DNA of 27,220 nucleotides from NCBI GenBank assembly GCA_002348265.1, contig DEAT01000080.1, positions 119,472 to 146,691 on the forward strand, read 5' to 3'. The stretch comes from Gemmatimonadales bacterium UBA2975 (GTDB taxonomy: Bacteria; Gemmatimonadota; Gemmatimonadetes; Longimicrobiales; Gaopeijiaceae). The notes beneath the pieces were generated by a model. It was not told the DNA's origin, searched no databases, and saw only the letters and a list, made by a program, of their open reading frames with translations. Position 1 is the stretch's first letter. Every line of letters begins with the position of its first letter. Both the position numbers and the translations under genes were made by a program. Below, one piece after another: positions 1-7,293 of this stretch.

Positions 1-411
1 GCGATGATGATGGTGGCCGCCAGGGTTATGGGGAATCACACCACGGTTACCGTCGCGGGCAGCCGTGGCAACTTTGAACTAAATGTCATGATGCCCGTGT
101 TAGCTCACGCACTTCTTGAGTCCGTAGATCTACTTTCAAACATCGCCCACGCGTTTACTGATCGATGCTTGCTAGGGATCGAAGTGAATCAAGAGCGTGC
201 CCGTGAGCTTCTGGAGCGTAATCCTGCAATCGCTACTGCCTTGAACCCCTATATCGGTTACGACGAGGCAGCCGTGGTCGCGAAAGAGGCTGCAAAGCGT
301 GGAGTTAGCGTCCGAGATATCGTGACCGAGAAGCGTCTTCTACCAGAAGAACTGATTGATGAAGCACTTGATGTTCGTTCGATGACTGAGCCGGGTCTTC
401 CAGAAGGCTGA
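1..411 (+). CDS. fumC: Class II fumarate hydratase, C-terminal part (5' end outside window)
   Basis: This is the last 136 codons of a class II fumarase, which interconverts fumarate and malate in the TCA cycle in the cytoplasm as a homotetramer. The frame is open at the window edge, so the gene starts upstream. The visible part starts in the conserved helix with MMMVAARVMGNHTTV, runs through GNFELNVMMPVL and the NPYIGYDEAAVVAKEA segment, and ends in the small C-terminal domain (SVRDIVTEKRLLPEELIDEAL). These are typical of FumC and the related aspartase/fumarase superfamily. The signature loop with the catalytic serine lies before the window. Aspartase is the main alternative, but the NPYIGYD segment and tail read as fumarase. 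It ends 93 bases before the endonuclease IV gene; no clear terminator lies between them. Confidence 0.9.
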   Translation, partial: AMMMVAARVMGNHTTVTVAGSRGNFELNVMMPVLAHALLESVDLLSNIAHAFTDRCLLGIEVNQERARELLERNPAIATALNPYIGYDEAAVVAKEAAKRGVSVRDIVTEKRLLPEELIDEALDVRSMTEPGLPEG

Positions 412-504
412 TTAGCTCAAGAGTTTTTCCTCTTCGTATGCGTTCGAGGTGAGAGATCAGATCACTGTTTTCCAATTCGCTAACCTTCCGTCATAACACA
501 TTCT

Positions 505-1359
505 ATGGATGAATTAGGATCTCACGTTTCAGCTAGCGGAGGGGTGCATCTCGCTCCAGGGAGGGCACGCGAGATAGACGCTTCGGTGCTTCAGCTCTTC
601 ACTAAACAACCGAGTCGATGGGCAGAGAGCGTAATTGATGGTGAGACTGTGGAGGCTTTCAAGAAAACGCGAGCTGAGCATGGGATCACAGTAGCAGGTG
701 CGCACGATTCATACCTGATAAATCTTTCGAGCCCTGATCGGAGGCTGTGGCGGATGTCGCAGAGATCCTTCGAGTCGGAACTAGACCGATGTGCTCTTCT
801 GGAACTTGACTTTCTCGTGACGCATCCCGGAAACGCTACGGATGGGGATCCTGAGTCAGGCCTCGAACGCAATGCGCTTGGAATAACAGAGTCCCTTGAA
901 GCCGTTGGGGGTGAGACGCGCGTCCTACTCGAGTTGACGGCGGGAAGTGGGACGACGGTGGGGGCAACTTTTGAAAACCTCCAGACCATAATCGAGCTGA
1001 TTCCGATTGAGCAGCGGGCTAGGGTTGGGATATGTTTCGACACATGCCATGCGTACAGTGCAGGATACGATTTGGTAGACGATTATGACGGTGTTTGGGC
1101 TAAGTTCGATGATGTGATAGGTCTTGAAAGGTTGGCTCTCATACACATGAATGACTCCCAACACCCTTTCGATTCGCGAAAAGACCGACACGAGGCGATA
1201 GGGGAAGGCAGCCTTGGATTAGAGCCATTCCGGCGTATCGTGCTCGATGAGCGCTTAGTGAGTGTCCCGAAGGTCCTTGAGACCCCGAAAGGAGATGAGG
1301 GAGCGGAAGCCGATCTTCGCAATCTTGATGTGCTCCGGTCTCTACGCGCGGAGGGGTGA
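505..1359 (+). CDS. nfo: Endonuclease IV (AP endonuclease)
   Basis: A 284-residue enzyme of the AP endonuclease 2 family, which cuts the DNA backbone 5' of abasic sites in base excision repair. The length matches the family. All nine residues expected to bind the trinuclear zinc centre are visible in order: H67 (GAHDSY), H107 (THPGN), E143 (LELTAG), D179 and H182 (CFDTCHAYSAGYD), H214 (IHMNDS), D227 and H229 (RKDRHE), and E259 (VLETP). The N-terminal GSHVSASGG is also typical. The ATG is chosen because the conserved N terminus begins within five residues of it; the ribosome binding site is weak. An AlkA-type glycosylase that would generate its substrate is encoded at 17860-18501, but not in the same operon. 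Confidence 0.95.
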   Translation: MDELGSHVSASGGVHLAPGRAREIDASVLQLFTKQPSRWAESVIDGETVEAFKKTRAEHGITVAGAHDSYLINLSSPDRRLWRMSQRSFESELDRCALLELDFLVTHPGNATDGDPESGLERNALGITESLEAVGGETRVLLELTAGSGTTVGATFENLQTIIELIPIEQRARVGICFDTCHAYSAGYDLVDDYDGVWAKFDDVIGLERLALIHMNDSQHPFDSRKDRHEAIGEGSLGLEPFRRIVLDERLVSVPKVLETPKGDEGAEADLRNLDVLRSLRAEG

Positions 1360-1734
1360 GGCAAGTGAGTTCAGAGTGGGTTTCGGGGGTACTCTTCTCC
1401 AATATCATCACTCTAGACTATATTCTCTGCCTGCAATCAAAGGGCCTTTTATTGAGCCAACGCATCGAAGCCGGGACTGACTCTCGGACATGACGCTAAG
1501 CCCCGGAGGAGGGGACAGCGGTAAGGTTCGGGGAGGTCGCCACTCGTGGATTCCCGGGCTTCAATGAGAACCTCTTTGGTTGTGGCGGGGGTCGGTGCCA
1601 GTTGCCTAGGCGACGAGGCAGTGGCCCCCGCGCTTTTGCGCCCAATCTTGCGAGTGTGGCTCCAGGATGGATCGCTATGCCGCTCTGCGGGTAGCGTTTG
1701 GCCCTAGAACAAAGAACCTCAACAAGCTTGAGCG
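1360..1734 (+). other. 375-base gap without a recognisable gene
   Basis: No convincing protein-coding gene is seen between nfo and the pterin synthase gene. A 47-codon frame (1564-1707) is open on the plus strand, but its product resembles nothing I recognise and it spans the GC-rich hairpin annotated separately. Sequence from about 1495 to 1640 is much richer in G and C than the flanks and rich in self-complementary runs, for example CCCC at 1501-1504 facing GGGG at 1511-1514. I looked for conserved elements of RNase P RNA, tmRNA, SRP RNA and common riboswitches and did not find them. It probably contains the end of the nfo transcript and the leader of the pterin operon. Confidence 0.5.
1585..1637 (+). 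terminator. Three-tier GC-rich hairpin with T tract; terminator or attenuator
   Basis: The outer stem pairs 1585-1593 (GCGGGGGTC) with 1623-1631 (GGCCCCCGC) over 9 bp, including one G-U pair. An inner stem pairs TGCC (1596-1599) with GGCA (1617-1620). An apical stem pairs GTTG (1601-1604) with CGAC (1611-1614). Two bases after the outer stem comes TTTT (1634-1637). This is the layout of an intrinsic terminator on the plus strand. It may end the nfo transcript, or act as an attenuator if the pterin operon promoter lies upstream. The T tract is short, so the call is tentative. Confidence 0.45.
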
Positions 1735-2160
1735 ATGCCCACTGTTCGCGTGACACGTCGAGCCCATTTTTGCTCTGCCCATCGGATTTACCGCGACGAT
1801 TGGTCGCAGGAGGAGAATCGCGAGGTCTTTGGCGACTGCTCGAATCCAAACTGGCATGGTCACAACTACATTCTCGATGTGACTGTGGAAGGGCCAGTGG
1901 ATCCGGAGACCGGCTATGTCGCTGACCTAAAGGTGATCAAGCAGGTTGTGAAGGAGCGGGTTGTCGATGACGTAGATCATCGAAACCTCAATCTTGAGGT
2001 ACCGTGGTTGGAAGGGACTATAGTCTCGACTGAGAATTTTGCAGTGGCGATTTGGGAGCGAATTAGGGGCTCGCTGCCAAGTACTGTCCGCCTTCATCGG
2101 GTGTTCTTGCAGGAGACACCAAACAATTCCGTTGAATACCTAGGACCCGAGGGGGACTGA
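1735..2160 (+). CDS. ptpS: 6-pyruvoyl-tetrahydropterin synthase, eukaryotic-like (PTPS)
   Basis: A 141-residue PTPS/QueD-family protein. PTPS converts 7,8-dihydroneopterin triphosphate to 6-pyruvoyl-tetrahydropterin, the second step of tetrahydrobiopterin (BH4) synthesis. Zinc ligands H16, H41 and H43 (SAHR; NWHGHNY), catalytic C35, the D81-H82 pair (DDVDHRNL) and E127 (LQETPNN) are all present. The Cys-to-HGH spacing (C35, H41) is six residues, as in animal PTPS; in E. coli QueD it is four. Segments such as ENREVFGDCSNPN, VSTENFAVAIWE and ETPNNSVEY closely match the human enzyme from memory. Five bases separate it from the GTP cyclohydrolase gene, which supplies its substrate. A queuosine role is the alternative but fits less well. 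Confidence 0.85.
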   Translation: MPTVRVTRRAHFCSAHRIYRDDWSQEENREVFGDCSNPNWHGHNYILDVTVEGPVDPETGYVADLKVIKQVVKERVVDDVDHRNLNLEVPWLEGTIVSTENFAVAIWERIRGSLPSTVRLHRVFLQETPNNSVEYLGPEGD

Positions 2161-2165
2161 GGAAT

Positions 2166-2765
2166 ATGACAGACAGTGGTGCTATCGACCTTTCTGGTGT
2201 CGAATTCGAAGACCTAGTTGGAGAAATGATCCGCAGATGTGGTGACTCACCTGACCGGGAAGGGATGGCGAAGACCCCAGAACGCGTTGCAAAGGCGATG
2301 AGCTTCCTTACCAAGGGGTATGGGGAAACTCCTGAGGAGGTAGTCGGGGGTGCGATCTTTCCCGAGGCACATGAGAGTATGGTCCTGGTAAAGGACATTG
2401 AGCTGTATTCTATGTGTGAACACCACCTGCTCCCTTTCTTTGGAAAGGCCCATGTAGCGTACATTCCTAACGGTAGTGTGATGGGACTGTCCAAGGTGGC
2501 TCGCGTAGTGGAAGTGTTCGCTCGGCGTTTCCAAGTGCAAGAGCGTCTCACCGAACAGATCGCTCAGGCTATTCTGGAAGTTAGCGAGGCCCAGGGTGTG
2601 GCGGTTGTGATAGAAGCGCATCATCTCTGTATGATGATGCGTGGAGTGCAAAAACAGAACTCGAAGACCCTGACTTCTGCCATGCGAGGGGACTTCGTAG
2701 AGGACCGTAGTCTGCGCGATGAATTTATGTGGATGGTCTCCAGTACTCACCGAGCTTTGGGATGA
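2166..2765 (+). CDS. folE: GTP cyclohydrolase I
   Basis: A 199-residue type IA GTP cyclohydrolase, which turns GTP into 7,8-dihydroneopterin triphosphate, the entry point to folate, BH4 and (via other enzymes) queuosine. Zinc ligands are visible as C84 and H87 (SMCEHHLLPF) and C155 (AHHLCMMMRGV). The conserved GLSKVARVVEVFARR, QERLTEQIA and TLTSAMRG segments are present. Length is normal. A GAGG ribosome binding site overlaps the end of the upstream PTPS gene. Its stop codon overlaps the start of the downstream dehydrogenase (ATGA), implying translational coupling. Position between PTPS and an SDR points to a BH4-type pterin rather than only folate. Confidence 0.95.
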   Translation: MTDSGAIDLSGVEFEDLVGEMIRRCGDSPDREGMAKTPERVAKAMSFLTKGYGETPEEVVGGAIFPEAHESMVLVKDIELYSMCEHHLLPFFGKAHVAYIPNGSVMGLSKVARVVEVFARRFQVQERLTEQIAQAILEVSEAQGVAVVIEAHHLCMMMRGVQKQNSKTLTSAMRGDFVEDRSLRDEFMWMVSSTHRALG

Positions 2766-3481
2766 ACGAACGCCTGACTCTTCAAGGACTGACGTGCTTG
2801 GTTACTGGTGCAAGCCGAGGCATCGGGCGCTCTACCGCTTTGGCGCTGTCCGACTGCGGAGCTCAGGTAGTGGCAATGGCTCGAAGTCGAGATGCGTTGG
2901 AGAATCTCGAAAGGGAATGTGGGGCCCGGCCACTCGTCGCCGACTTGGCTGATGATGCTGGGATTTGGGCAGCGATTGACGAGTTGACTGAGTCTGAACT
3001 GGGAAGTCCGGATGTTGTCGTAAATGCGGCGGGTGTCTTCGGCATTGAATCATGCTCGAGCACCTCGGTCAACTCCTTCGATGAGCATGTCAGGATCAAC
3101 TTGCGGGCTCCGTTTATTCTGACGCGTGCGGTGTTACCGAAGATGCTTGAGCGGAAATCCGGCCTCGTCGTTAACGTCGGTTCGATTGCGGGCCGAAAAG
3201 CGTTTCCGGGCAATGGGGCCTACTCGGCGTCAAAATATGGATTGCGCGGATTTCACGAGGTGCTTTTGGAAGAGATCCGCGGCACGGGTGTGCGCGCCTC
3301 GCTTATTGAGCCCGCTGCTACAGACACGCCCCTGTGGGACGAGATCAATCCTGACGCTAATCCGGATCTACCAAATCGAGTGGACATGCTTACACCGGAT
3401 CAAGTAGCCCAAGCAGTTGTCTTCGTGGCCACTCGTCCGGAGGGTGTCAGTGTGCCTTACCTAGCTGTTGAGCGCGGTTGA
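2762..3481 (+). CDS. Short-chain dehydrogenase, candidate sepiapterin reductase
   Basis: A 239-residue classical short-chain dehydrogenase/reductase. It has the TGASRGIG dinucleotide motif (15-22), NAAG (88-91), and the catalytic S141, Y154 and K158 (YSASK). Arg41 just after the second strand suggests NADP(H). The start chosen at 2762 forms a 4-base ATGA overlap with folE; an in-frame ATG at 2729 would lie deep inside folE. The sequence alone only supports a general SDR, as this family includes FabG and many others. Because it follows PTPS and GTP cyclohydrolase I with overlapping codons, reduction of 6-pyruvoyl-tetrahydropterin (sepiapterin reductase activity) is the best inference. Confidence 0.85.
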   Translation: MNERLTLQGLTCLVTGASRGIGRSTALALSDCGAQVVAMARSRDALENLERECGARPLVADLADDAGIWAAIDELTESELGSPDVVVNAAGVFGIESCSSTSVNSFDEHVRINLRAPFILTRAVLPKMLERKSGLVVNVGSIAGRKAFPGNGAYSASKYGLRGFHEVLLEEIRGTGVRASLIEPAATDTPLWDEINPDANPDLPNRVDMLTPDQVAQAVVFVATRPEGVSVPYLAVERG

Positions 3482-3490
3482 CAACTCCGG

Positions 3491-4120
3491 ATGCACCTGC
3501 TTCTCACAGATCGTTTGACATGTCCCCGATGTGGCCCAGAGTTCGGCCTCATTCTATTGGCCGACAAACTAGTTGATCGAGTTGTGCATTCGGGGGTCCT
3601 CGGCTGTCCGAATTGTAGGGACGCGTTTGAAGTTGAGGAGGGCTTTGCGGACCTGAGAGCTCCTCCGCGGCGTGGCCTAGAGGCCGGTCGGGCAGGAGAC
3701 GGTAAGCCACCGGAAGATGAGCAAGTAGAACGGGTAGTCGCTTTGCTTGGTTTACATCGTGGTCCCGGGACAGTCGCTACGTTGGGGTCTGCTGCGGTGT
3801 TCGCAGCGCCGATTTCTGAGAGGGTAGAGGACCTGATGGTCGTCGCGGTTGATTCCGAAACTAGAAAATGGGCATTGCAGAAAAATGTCACTCGGATGGT
3901 TAGTTCGCCGGGGCTCCCGTTCTTTGATAGGACTCTCAGAGGGGTAGTGGTAGATGGCGGGCTAGGTGCCGCTCTGCTTTTCGAGGCGTGCCGATGTGTC
4001 TCGCAAATGAGCAGGGTCGTCGTACTCGATGCAAAACCCGAGGCTAAGGAGGTGGTTTTGGAGGCCGGGCTCTCTGTACTTGCGATAGAGCAGGATACGT
4101 TAGTGGCTTCTAGGGGTTGA
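3491..4120 (+). CDS. Trm112-like zinc-ribbon protein with C-terminal Rossmann-like domain, function unknown
   Basis: A 209-residue protein. The N terminus carries two CPxC pairs (C11/C14 and C39/C42), followed by an FxVEEGxADLR-like strand, as in Trm112/YcaR-family zinc ribbons. After a charged linker (about 55-75) comes an alternating strand-helix region (GTVATLGSAAVF, LMVVAVDSE, LRGVVVDGG, RVVVLDAKPEA). It looks like a shrunken nucleotide-binding or methyltransferase fold, but lacks a convincing glycine-rich SAM motif. Trm112 proteins usually partner methyltransferases, so this may be a fused and degenerate version. It begins 9 bases after the pterin SDR, so it is probably co-transcribed. 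A longer open frame on the opposite strand has low-complexity composition and is rejected. Confidence 0.7.
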   Translation: MHLLLTDRLTCPRCGPEFGLILLADKLVDRVVHSGVLGCPNCRDAFEVEEGFADLRAPPRRGLEAGRAGDGKPPEDEQVERVVALLGLHRGPGTVATLGSAAVFAAPISERVEDLMVVAVDSETRKWALQKNVTRMVSSPGLPFFDRTLRGVVVDGGLGAALLFEACRCVSQMSRVVVLDAKPEAKEVVLEAGLSVLAIEQDTLVASRG

Positions 4121-4227
4121 GCGTTGCGCACTTGCCCGACGGCTTTCTACCTTCAGCCACTCTTTATGAATAAAAAGTCATCGGAGGACAACTCCGGTGG
4201 CGGATACGGTCCTCTGACCCATCTCGC

Positions 4228-4698
4228 ATGGCGTTCTGGAAGAAGTTGTTCGGTAGTGTCGAAGATCGGCTTGTCGATTACTATGACGAAGGCGTCGCCC
4301 TCGTTCAGGATGCTAAGTACCACGAGGCATTAACGTCTTTCCGCCTCGCTCTGAAATCAACTCCGGGCGATGTCGTTGTGCTTCAGCAAATTGCGATCTG
4401 CTACACACGAATCGGAATGGTGGATGAGGCTACTAAGACTTATCAACATGTGCTTCAGAAGGACCCTTCCTCGTCCGGGGCACACTACGGACTCGCCTTC
4501 ATCATGGTGAGTAGTGAGAGTCCCGAGAAGGCGATTCCTCACTTGGAATCTTTCCTTGCCAACGCCCCAAGAGCAGAAGATGCACGTTCGCACGTCGAAC
4601 ATGCCAGGTTGACACTGGCTCAGCTGCGAGGCGAAGCGTCTTCAGAAGCCTCAGAGCCTACCCTTCCATTTCATGAGAATATGCTTGATGTCGAATAA
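4228..4698 (+). CDS. TPR repeat protein
   Basis: A 156-residue protein made mostly of tetratricopeptide repeats. After a short amphipathic start (MAFWKKLFGSVEDRL), helix pairs resembling TPR consensus are seen from about residue 18 to 120, including the YHEALTSFRLALKSTPGD and VDEATKTYQHVLQKDPSS units. A charged, probably disordered tail follows. TPR domains mediate protein-protein contacts; there is no signal peptide, so it should be cytoplasmic. The ribosome binding site is weak. Its 3' end overlaps the OsmC-like gene by 11 bases. The preceding 107-base gap has a small CGGAG/CTCCG hairpin but no convincing promoter. Confidence 0.8.
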   Translation: MAFWKKLFGSVEDRLVDYYDEGVALVQDAKYHEALTSFRLALKSTPGDVVVLQQIAICYTRIGMVDEATKTYQHVLQKDPSSSGAHYGLAFIMVSSESPEKAIPHLESFLANAPRAEDARSHVEHARLTLAQLRGEASSEASEPTLPFHENMLDVE

Positions 4699-5104
4699 TG
4701 TTCGTCAGGCCCGTCTGCGCTGGACCGGGGAAGGGTTGGCTTTCCGCGGTGGCCCAGAAGGTGCAACAGAGATTGGCGTCGATAGCACGGGTGAGATTGG
4801 CCCTGCACCCATGCATCTACTGTTGATGTCGGTGGGAGCTTGTATGGCGATTGACGTCTTGATGATCCTTGAAAAGGGTCGAGTACCAATCGAAGACCTA
4901 GAGATAGAAACGATTGGTGTGCGAGCGGATGACCATCCGAAGCGTTACGAGTCGATCGAGCTCATTTACCGTATCAGTGGTCCAACAGAAGACGATCAAG
5001 AAAAGATTGACCGAGCGATTGAACTGTCCAAAGACAAGTATTGCTCAGTCCTGCACACGCTCGATCCGGAGATCGATTTGTCTATCTCTAGTGAACTGGT
5101 CTGA
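4688..5104 (+). CDS. OsmC/Ohr family protein
   Basis: A 138-residue OsmC-like protein. Members reduce organic hydroperoxides with a pair of cysteines. The expected cysteines are visible at C52 (SVGACMAIDVL, where the family has a conserved Cys on the long helix) and C119 (KDKYCSVLHTL). The GPAPMHLLLMSVGAC segment is the family signature. The start at 4688 gives an N terminus (MSNNVRQARLRWTGEG) that fits the family; an in-frame ATG at 4673 would add five residues. The gene overlaps the TPR gene by 11 bases and is followed 7 bases later by the acyl-CoA synthetase. It may be a general OsmC protein rather than a true Ohr. Confidence 0.85.
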   Translation: MSNNVRQARLRWTGEGLAFRGGPEGATEIGVDSTGEIGPAPMHLLLMSVGACMAIDVLMILEKGRVPIEDLEIETIGVRADDHPKRYESIELIYRISGPTEDDQEKIDRAIELSKDKYCSVLHTLDPEIDLSISSELV

Positions 5105-5111
5105 GTAGCCC

Positions 5112-6953
5112 ATGGCAACTGTACTAGACTATTTCGCAAACGAGGATCAGGTCCCCGAATCGACCTTAACTGAACTCTTTTTCGAGGCTGTCAAAAAGTT
5201 TGGCGATGAGAAAGCCCTGCAGCGTTTTACGAGCGCCGAGAGCATATCGGACATCAGCTATAACGAAGTGCTTCGAAGCGTTATGCGTGTCGGTGGAGCT
5301 CTCCAGGCCTCTTCGTTTATAAGGGGTGACAGGGTAGCCATTCTCTCCGAGAATCGCCCCGAATGGGCGATTGTCGATTATGGTGCGTTATGCTCGGGGA
5401 TCTTGGTCGTCCCAATTTACCCTACGCTGACTGCGGCTCAGGTCGAGTACGTGCTTACAGATTCGGGTGCCGAGATGGTATTTGCGTCGACACCGGAGCT
5501 TGCGCAGAAAGCACTAGAAGCCGCAGACGCGTGCTCGCACGATATAGTGGTCGTAGCATTCGACGATGGCGCTCCCAGCGAGACCATCGCCTGGGAGGAC
5601 TTCCTAGGTCGTAGCGGTCCCGTCGATAGTGATGAGGACCGGGATTCGTTTCGTGAGGAGGCGCTTCGCTCTCGCCCTGATGATATAGCGACAGTGCTCT
5701 ATACCTCGGGTACGACTGGACCGCCAAAGGGTGTCATGTTGACGCATAACAACGTGGCCTCAAATGTTCGCGCAACTGAGACTCAACTGGAAGTCAGGTC
5801 TACCGACAGCACCATCAGCTTCCTTCCGTTGTCGCATATCTTTCAGCGGATGGCTGACTACCTGTTTTTTTGGGCTGGCGTTACGATCGCCTACCCTAGG
5901 TCAATGGATACCCTGATCGCCGATCTCAAGCGTGTCTCTCCGACCGTTGTCGTGTCCGTGCCCCGGATCTACGAAAAGATTTATAACGGCGTTATGTCCG
6001 CTCGAGGGCCGAAAAAGAAGCTGATCGACTGGGCCGCGTCTGTGGCTGATCAGGCAGCCGATCTTCGGCTCGCCGGGAAAGAGCCTGGTGGCTTGTTAGC
6101 AATCAAATACTCGATCGCTGATAAGCTGGTCTTCTCAAAGGTCAAGACTGCAGTAGGTGGACGGCTTCGTTACTTCGTTAGCGGAGGAGGGCCGCTTGCC
6201 CCTGCATTGGCCCGTTTCTTTTACTCCATCGGGCTAACGATTTTCGAGGGATTCGGTTTAACCGAGACGAGTCCGGTTACAAACGTGAACACCTATGAAT
6301 ACTTCCGAATCGGAACGGTGGGCCGGCCGGTGCCCGGAACGGAAATACGTATTGCGGAGGACGGCGAGATTCTAGTCCGTGGCTCGCAGGTCATGAAGGG
6401 CTACTACAACAAGCCGGAAGCTACAGCTGAGGTAGTGTCCGAGGACGGGTGGTTTGCGACAGGTGACATTGGTGAGTTGGATGCGGATGGCTTCCTCTCG
6501 ATCACAGATCGGAAGAAGGACATCATTGTCACTGCCGGTGGAAAGAATATTGCGCCGCAGCCGATTGAGAATCTACTGAAAACACATCCGTTGGTGGAGC
6601 AGGTAGTTTTGATTGGCGATCGGCGTCGTTACTGCTCATTAATAGTTGTCCCAGCGTTTGAAGCGCTCAAAAAGTGGGCTGAGGATCACGGCATTGATCC
6701 GGGCTCAGAAGGAGCGCTCGTGGAACACCCTGAAGTCGTTGCGGGTGTTGGAGATGAGCTATTGGCTATGCTCGGCGATCTAGCTTCATTCGAGCGACCC
6801 AAGAAGGTAGCGCTTCTAGGTGAAGAGCTTACGGTAGAAAATGGGCTAATGACTCCTACACTGAAGGTTAAGCGTCGTCAGCTCGAACAGAGGTTCGCGG
6901 CCTTGATTGATTCGTTGTACGAAGACGAAGCCGCGGATAAAACTGCTCGGTGA
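5112..6953 (+). CDS. fadD: Long-chain acyl-CoA synthetase (AMP-forming)
   Basis: A 613-residue ANL-superfamily adenylate-forming enzyme of the long-chain (FAA1-like) class. It activates fatty acids with ATP and CoA for degradation or lipid synthesis. The ATP-binding P-loop YTSGTTGPPKGVMLTH lies at about 197-212. The A5 motif FEGFGLTETSP lies near 375, and GWFATGDIGELD with ITDRKKDIIVTAGGKNIAP near 446-482, the last two being the hinge region typical of the LACS subgroup. No signal peptide or membrane helix is seen; the family is cytoplasmic and membrane-associated. The gene starts 7 bases after the OsmC-like gene and ends 4 bases before cutA, so it is in one transcript with them. Exact chain-length preference cannot be read from sequence. 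Confidence 0.93.
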   Translation: MATVLDYFANEDQVPESTLTELFFEAVKKFGDEKALQRFTSAESISDISYNEVLRSVMRVGGALQASSFIRGDRVAILSENRPEWAIVDYGALCSGILVVPIYPTLTAAQVEYVLTDSGAEMVFASTPELAQKALEAADACSHDIVVVAFDDGAPSETIAWEDFLGRSGPVDSDEDRDSFREEALRSRPDDIATVLYTSGTTGPPKGVMLTHNNVASNVRATETQLEVRSTDSTISFLPLSHIFQRMADYLFFWAGVTIAYPRSMDTLIADLKRVSPTVVVSVPRIYEKIYNGVMSARGPKKKLIDWAASVADQAADLRLAGKEPGGLLAIKYSIADKLVFSKVKTAVGGRLRYFVSGGGPLAPALARFFYSIGLTIFEGFGLTETSPVTNVNTYEYFRIGTVGRPVPGTEIRIAEDGEILVRGSQVMKGYYNKPEATAEVVSEDGWFATGDIGELDADGFLSITDRKKDIIVTAGGKNIAPQPIENLLKTHPLVEQVVLIGDRRRYCSLIVVPAFEALKKWAEDHGIDPGSEGALVEHPEVVAGVGDELLAMLGDLASFERPKKVALLGEELTVENGLMTPTLKVKRRQLEQRFAALIDSLYEDEAADKTAR

Positions 6954-6957
6954 CCGG

Positions 6958-7293
6958 ATGGCTTCCGCGGATCAAGAGGGCTGCGTAGTAGTGCTGACCA
7001 CAATGCCGGACGAAGTTTCGGCAGGTGATTTTGCTCAGCGCCTAGTAGAACAACGAGTGATCGCATGCGCCAACATCGTGCCGAGAATCACCTCAATATA
7101 TCGGTGGGATGACCGCGTTAAGAGAGATCAGGAAGCTCTGGTGATCATGAAAACGACGAGGGCGCGCGTTCCTGTGCTAAAGGACTTCATGGACGACTTA
7201 CACCCATATGAAGTGCCTGAGATGATGGTGCTGCCGGATAGTGGAGCTCATCGAGCATATCTAGGGTGGGTTGCCGAGGAGGTCGCTGGTTAA
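6958..7293 (+). CDS. cutA: Divalent-cation tolerance protein CutA
   Basis: A 111-residue CutA1-family protein, a small trimeric ferredoxin-like fold linked to metal tolerance in E. coli but of unclear molecular role. The diagnostic motifs are present: VVLTTMPDE at the N terminus, RVIACANIVPRITSIYRW in the middle, VIMKTT, and LHPYEVPE near residues 81-88. Start at ATG 6958 gives the family length; upstream in-frame codons lie inside the acyl-CoA synthetase gene. The stop overlaps the next gene's start by one base (TAATG). Confidence 0.95.
   Translation: MASADQEGCVVVLTTMPDEVSAGDFAQRLVEQRVIACANIVPRITSIYRWDDRVKRDQEALVIMKTTRARVPVLKDFMDDLHPYEVPEMMVLPDSGAHRAYLGWVAEEVAG

Noticed and set aside
591..1043. 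Antisense frames within nfo and other genes
   Set aside because: They follow the codon pattern of the opposite strand, are rich in Ser/Arg and lack any domain, so they are shadows.
1564..1707. 47-codon plus-strand frame starting with a hydrophobic MRTSLVVAGVGA
   Set aside because: It overlaps the strong hairpin, lacks a ribosome binding site and has no recognisable similarity; GC-rich sequence commonly leaves such frames open by chance.
1360..1734. A known structured RNA (RNase P RNA, tmRNA, SRP RNA, cobalamin riboswitch) in the gap
   Set aside because: None of the conserved blocks I would expect for these were found; only simple hairpins are visible.
1735..2160. QueD (queuosine pathway) as the identity of the pterin synthase
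   Set aside because: The Cys-to-HGH spacing is six residues as in animal PTPS, the flanking motifs match PTPS, and no queC, queE or queF is adjacent. Not fully excluded.
3457..4131. A 224-codon open frame on the minus strand, longer than the plus-strand gene it covers
   Set aside because: Its product is Ser/Thr/Arg/Pro-rich without motifs, while the plus-strand frame has two CPxC pairs and domain-like structure and fits the operon direction.
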